From the NCBI GenBank assembly GCA_964034945.1, contig OZ035963.1, positions 44,725,090 to 44,789,089 of the forward strand: a DNA stretch of 64,000 nt. Reading direction: 5' to 3'. Origin of the DNA: Chrysopilus asiliformis (lineage: Eukaryota; Arthropoda; Insecta; Diptera; Rhagionidae). The notes under the pieces were generated by a model that was given only the letters and a program-made list of their open reading frames with translations, ran no database searches and was not told the DNA's origin. Of this stretch, positions 61,101-64,000 are shown piece after piece; position 1 is the first letter of the stretch; the number at the start of each line of letters is the position of its first letter. The translations under genes were made by a program, and so were the position numbers.

Positions 61101-62861
61101 TAAAGTGGAATTTTGGTACAACTGTTCCAATTTTGATACGAATATCACCATACAGGTCTCCAATGATTGCCAGATAGGCAATTATAGCTTTTGTTATGTT
61201 TATTTGACAGTTCACTTGCACCTTCGGCTTTTGCCAAACCTTCGGCCGAAGATGTGATATTTGGCCGAAAATGTGATTTTTGGCCGAAGGTGGCCGAAAC
61301 CGATTAATCGGTCCGACTCTAGAAATTTCCGGACAATCGCAGTTTTCATTATGTTTTTAAATATAAATAGCGACTCACCTATGAATTATGTATTTAGCAT
61401 GTAAATAATCCATACCCTGCGCTACCTGTCGTAAAATATCGATAACCGTGTTGAGCTTAAATTTAGTCTCATTGACATGAATATGTTTGTATAAGCTGCT
61501 GCCCTCGCACCACTGCGTTACAATTGCCAACGATGGCTTACTAACGCACCCCATAAATAATAAAATATTGCAGTGGCGTGTCTTTTTCAACATTGCAACC
61601 TCATTCTTAAACGCTTGCAATTGAGCTGGACTCGGCGTTTTCACATTGAGCGTCTTTACAGCCACTGGGCCATGCCAATGAGCTTTATAAACGGTTCCAA
61701 ATGAACCGGAACCAATTCGTGGTCCAATTAAAATCTCCTCCGCTTGGATGTTCTGGAAAAAATTGTAATTAATTTAAAAAAAAACTCCTTTAAACACGCA
61801 AGTGTCGAAAACATTTACCCAATTTTCCTCGGAGCATTTATTATCCCGAGGCGACAACAAATATTTATTGCTCTCGTCGGCAGATCTGGCACGTTGTCTT
61901 TTTACATGTTTCAAAGTATTTGTTGGCGAGGCTTGCGTTGAGTGGGAATGTTCTGTATCCTGTGTCTGTGCAAAGAAACCCTGCAACGTTTTTTTAAACT
62001 TTCTATTATTAGCCTGAATTTAAATTAAAATGGAAAATTGCACCGATTTCATACATTATTTTCAAATTAAAAAAGAAACAAAGAATTTCCGGTTTTCATT
62101 TAAAGTTACCTTAGTGAAATAAAACAATGTATGTAATGTATGTTACCTGCAATGGACCTCGGGACTGAGCTAATGTCCGCTGATGTTCGGCTAATGGCTT
62201 AACACTATTTATACAAACATTTGGAGCCGAATTCGATCGATCCTGCTGATTCAGAGATCTAGGATGCCGAGACTGAAATTGAAAATTAGTTGAAAATAAA
62301 AAAATATATCCAATCAATCTACAAATAAAAAATTACCTGATAACTGAGTGCAACACCACTCCCCGGATAAAGAATTCCGACAGTGTTTTCCGGATTTTGT
62401 GCCAAGAGTCTTTGGTAATAATTGTCCATCGGGAATTGTTGACACAATATGGGAACTTTGTCAGCGCATCGCTGATGAAACCGAAAATTGCACTGATTGC
62501 AGTAGAATCCAGTGAACAGGAGTCGTCGACAGCATTCGCAGAATGCCAGTGAAAAGAACGTTTTCCGAATGAACTGATGCGAGATGTGTGACATCACTGG
62601 ACATTTGTCCAGAACCTTGACGTAGACCTCTTCGGCTCGAATGCAGCTGATATCCGTATCCCAGGGGATCGGAATCTCGCTGGCCAAGGTCGTTACTTCG
62701 CATATTTCACACGTTAGATTCCGCCGCTTCAGTGCCTTAAGGAGGGCATCCCGTAACCGCAGGCCAGGTATCACTTGAACGGATGTTCTCTGCTGGTTTG
62801 GCAGATGCGCTCGCAGGAAGACCTTCGGCTGTCGCGTCAATGTACCACAATTGCTTTCAGT
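54519..62861 (-). CDS. phl: Raf serine/threonine kinase (pole hole ortholog), 3' five exons, 5' end outside window
   Basis: Raf links GTP-bound Ras to MEK in receptor tyrosine kinase signalling at the plasma membrane. Five exons on the minus strand (62861-62337, 62272-62147, 62013-61819, 61752-61379, 55101-54519) join in frame through GT-AG introns to give 600 residues. Visible in order: Ras-binding domain (about 13-86), atypical C1 zinc finger (H95 to C140), CR2 14-3-3 site RSNSAP (Ser190), glycine-rich loop GSGSFG (296-301), catalytic Lys315, HRD (Asp408), DFG (426-428), APE, and C-terminal 14-3-3 site RSASEP (Ser561), ending FYNGAGNI and TAG. Drosophila Raf is about 740-780 residues, so roughly 130 N-terminal residues are missing; exon 62861-62337 opens in phase 0 after an acceptor and has no plausible ATG, so the start lies upstream. 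No frameshift or stop is seen. Orthology rests on residue-level similarity recalled from the family. Confidence 0.96.
55963..56343. mobile_element. MITE with AAGGTGCCGCTCCACATGA ends
   Basis: About 381 bp, terminal inverted repeats AAGGTGCCGCTCCACATGA / TCATGTGGAGCGGCACCTT. Interior rich in CTCGAGAG/CTCGCGAG palindromic motifs. Lies in the large Raf intron. Confidence 0.8.
56389..56720 (+). mobile_element. repeat C, short diverged copy
   Basis: AAAAGCTTTTATTTAG start, a single TTGTCTGTC, CAATTTTGACCC, about two diverged minisatellite units and GGATATATATTCGAAGAA. The palindromic end is missing. Confidence 0.65.
57022..57270 (+). mobile_element. repeat A with internal deletion
   Basis: CATAACAAGAGC to TTTGAGATATTCG, then jumps directly to GTTTCACCATACGGG. 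The microsatellite part is deleted. TATAAAA flanks on both sides. Confidence 0.75.
57382..57481. mobile_element. 100-bp pogo-type MITE
   Basis: CAGTAGAATCCCGATA / TATCGGGATTCTACTG ends, TA on both sides, subterminal direct ATACGAATTA motifs. Confidence 0.75.
57848..58615 (+). mobile_element. element I copy 1 (GGGGAGACATTGCGGATCTC)
   Basis: Ends GGGGAGACATTGCGGATCTCGAA and, inverted, GGGGGCATATTGCGGATCTCGAA. Flanked by AGATTCAATACA at 57833-57844 and 58616-58627, a possible ~12-bp target duplication. TTTCGAGA/TCTCGAAA motifs are frequent inside. No family assigned. Confidence 0.65.
59003..59814 (+). mobile_element. element I copy 2
   Basis: Same orientation and ends as copy 1, 0.4 kb after it. 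The first ~220 bp and last ~420 bp match closely. The middle differs: copy 1 has CCACAACTGCCGTCT repeats, copy 2 has an unrelated AT-rich segment (59222-59400). Confidence 0.65.
60037..61198 (-). mobile_element. repeat A, complete copy with MITE insertion
   Basis: CCCGTATGGTGAAACAAAAG to CAATTATAGCTTTTGTTATG. Interrupted at 60475-61099. Internal tract GTCCGTCCGTCTGTCCGTCT. Confidence 0.8.
60475..61099. mobile_element. 625-bp MITE with TTA duplication
   Basis: Ends CAGCCTTATTCTGGCA / TGCCAGAATAGGGCTG, subterminal TCACAACTCG/CGAGTTGTGA. TTA at 60472-60474 and 61100-61102 lies within the ACTTxAAAG of repeat A, so insertion and duplication are directly visible. PIF/Harbinger-type by the 3-bp duplication. 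Confidence 0.85.
61379..61752 (-). CDS. phl: Raf exon: kinase N-lobe to HRD
   Basis: 374 nt, ending in phase 2 inside the Arg codon of the HRD motif (AG|GTGAGT donor). It carries the glycine-rich loop [10 protein letters not shown], the VAVK lysine, [21 protein letters not shown] (αC helix to β4), the hinge [10 protein letters not shown] and [17 protein letters not shown]. It is nearly identical to insect Raf through this region. Confidence 0.96.
61819..62013 (-). CDS. phl: Raf exon: Ser/Thr-rich hinge before the kinase domain
   Basis: 195 nt, 65 codons. It encodes [13 protein letters not shown] and [10 protein letters not shown], both shared with the Drosophila protein, and ends in EENW just before the kinase domain (donor TGG|GTAAAT). 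Three in-phase CAG acceptors are available, with first exon bases at 62013, 61980 and 61965, so the first 11 or 16 codons may be optional. The stretch between 62013 and 61965 ([11 protein letters not shown] then GFFAQ) has no obvious match in Drosophila, so the true or main acceptor is uncertain. Confidence 0.88.
62147..62272 (-). CDS. phl: Raf exon: CR2 14-3-3 binding site
   Basis: 126 nt, 42 codons, phase 0 at both ends (acceptor TTTCAG, donor CAG|GTAACA). It encodes [14 protein letters not shown], the conserved-region-2 motif R-S-x-S-x-P. Phosphorylation of its second Ser (residue 190 of the visible part) keeps Raf bound to 14-3-3 and inactive. The rest of the exon is polar linker that is poorly conserved in the family. 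Confidence 0.93.
62337..62861 (-). CDS. phl: Raf exon: Ras-binding domain and C1 zinc finger
   Basis: 525 nt, 175 codons, phase 0 at both ends. The acceptor ends GGCAG and the donor reads CAG|GTAATT. The segment [14 protein letters not shown] begins the ubiquitin-fold Ras-binding domain. The C1 domain shows H95, C108, C111, C121, C124, H129, C132 and C140, with only nine residues between the second and third Cys; this short spacing is typical of Raf C1 domains, which bind phosphatidylserine and Ras rather than diacylglycerol. The opening [10 protein letters not shown] matches the region just before the Ras-binding domain in Drosophila Raf. Confidence 0.95.
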
Positions 62862-63152
62862 CTGCCAAAATTAAAGAAACATGACATCAATATCAATTTA
62901 TTCAATTGCATGGACGATTACACATGATTTTTGCATAAATTAAGACTATATAAAAATGTTTAGATATCCCTAAAGCAAAAACAGTCTGGTTGTTCTCATC
63001 ACCCTCAAATGTGTTGTTTTATGACAGAACGTTATTATTTGCTTACCTTTTTAGAGGTCCAAACAAAACTTTTTCCCAATGCAAAACGTGGTCATACCGT
63101 AACACAATAACTAAATGATTTTGTGGCTATACTTTATATTATCTTAATATAT

Positions 63153-64000
63153 AAAAAAAAATAAAAAAAAATTTTTTAAAAAAAGCTTTTATTAAAAAAA
63201 ATGCACTAAAAAGAAAAAAATAATTTTCTGGACGCTGTGTATCACAAATATAAAAGCTTTTAAAAAGCGAGATAAATGTTTATTTTATTGTTTTATGCTT
63301 TATCTCGCTTTTTAAAAGCTTTTATATTTGTGATACACAGCGTCCAGAAAATTATTTTTTTCTTTTTAGTGCATTTTTTTTAATAAAAGCTTTTTTTAAA
63401 AAAATTTTTTTTATTTTTTTTTTATTTTGTTCTTTTTAGTCTTCGAATATATAGCTTTACATTTGAGATGTCCTTACAGGCTTTTTAACTTGAGAATCGT
63501 ATTCAGCGAACCCCAAAACCCGCAGAATAGATTTTTTTCCGGAAAATTTGGAGAAAAGGATAATCACGTTATCCTTACAGGACCTTCCGTTATCCTTACA
63601 GACTTTTTAATGACAGATTCGGATTCAGCGACCCCAAAAACCCCCAGGATAGATTTTTTTCCGGAAAATTTGGAGAAAAGGATAATCACGTTATCCTTAC
63701 AGGACCTTCCGTTATCCTTACAGACTTTTTGATGACAGATTCGGATTCAGCGACCCCAAAAACCCCAGAATAGATTTTTTTCCGGAAAATTTGGAGAAAA
63801 GGATAATCACGTTATCCTTACAGGACCTTCCGTTATCCTTACAGACTTTTTAATGACAGATTCGGATTCAGCGACCCCAAAAACCCCCAGAATAGATTTT
63901 TTTCCGGAAAATTTGGAGAAAAGGATAATCACGTTATCCTTACAGGACCTTCCGTTATCCTTACTGACTTTTTAATGACAGATTCGGATTCAGCGACGCC
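63153..64000 (-). mobile_element. repeat C, opposite orientation, runs off the right edge
   Basis: Palindromic end (63153-63430) with the same loop sequence as the copy at 53.2 kb, then CTTCGAATATATAGCTTTAC and at least five ~122-bp units from 63475 to the window end. It probably lies in a 5' intron of Raf. Confidence 0.85.

Larger units (their letters stand above)
55102..61378 (-). other. Raf intron (about 6.3 kb) inside the HRD motif, filled with repeats
   Basis: Phase-2 intron bounded by GTGAGT and TTTTCAG. It holds an inverted-repeat MITE (55963-56343), a C-repeat fragment (56389-56720), repeat A copies (57022-57270; 60037-61198 with a MITE at 60475-61099), a 100-bp pogo-type MITE (57382-57481) and two copies of a ~0.8-kb element (57848-58615 and 59003-59814). 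55150-55330 and 58640-59000 show nothing I can name. Confidence 0.85.

Noticed and set aside
62838..62840. Start codon for Raf within the Ras-binding exon
   Set aside because: The codon is TTG (Leu) in the conserved GTLTRQPK; the exon continues in frame to a good acceptor, so the start is upstream.
63042..63110. Possible small upstream Raf exon ending AAAAAG|GTAAGC
   Set aside because: Good donor, but the in-frame sequence has a stop shortly upstream, no clear acceptor and no similarity to the Raf N-terminus.

Overview
This is eukaryotic nuclear DNA, most likely from a brachyceran fly. It is AT-rich and intron-containing, with two host protein genes in a sea of transposable elements. Two things point to Diptera: a Raf kinase whose visible parts resemble Drosophila Raf (pole hole) closely as I remember it, down to the C-terminal tail, and a ZAD zinc-finger protein, a family greatly expanded in insects. 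The species is not identifiable by eye; it does not look like Drosophila melanogaster.

Layout. 0-30 kb is accessory sequence: copies of repeat A (about 550 bp, with an internal CAGA/GACA microsatellite, enormously expanded at 5.8-6.7 kb), several small inverted-repeat elements, and a nested block at 12.6-22.8 kb. That block holds Helitron-like elements carrying a 122-bp minisatellite, an ITmD37E-type mariner relative, a pogo/Tigger-like remnant and a (TATATTA)n array. 30.9-35.2 kb is the ZAD gene on the plus strand: two exons, 1118 codons, 13 zinc fingers that all end in Cys. 36.4-38.9 kb is a nest four elements deep. 38.9-49 kb is mostly AT-rich spacer with small elements. 49.2-51.3 kb is a broken mariner-like element split by a 1.1-kb foldback palindrome. 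51.8-53.8 kb is a TTAA-flanked element split by a second carrier of the ~122-bp minisatellite (repeat C). 54.5-62.9 kb is the 3' five exons of Raf on the minus strand, with a 6.3-kb repeat-filled intron inside the kinase HRD motif. Another C element, running off the right edge, lies in the next upstream Raf intron; the N-terminal exon(s) of Raf are outside the window.

The two host genes are unrelated in function: one is a signalling kinase acting between Ras and MEK, the other a probable nuclear regulator. The most unusual features are the all-CCHC, alternately spaced zinc-finger protein, and a ~122-bp minisatellite unit shared by at least three otherwise different transposon-like families (B, C and F).
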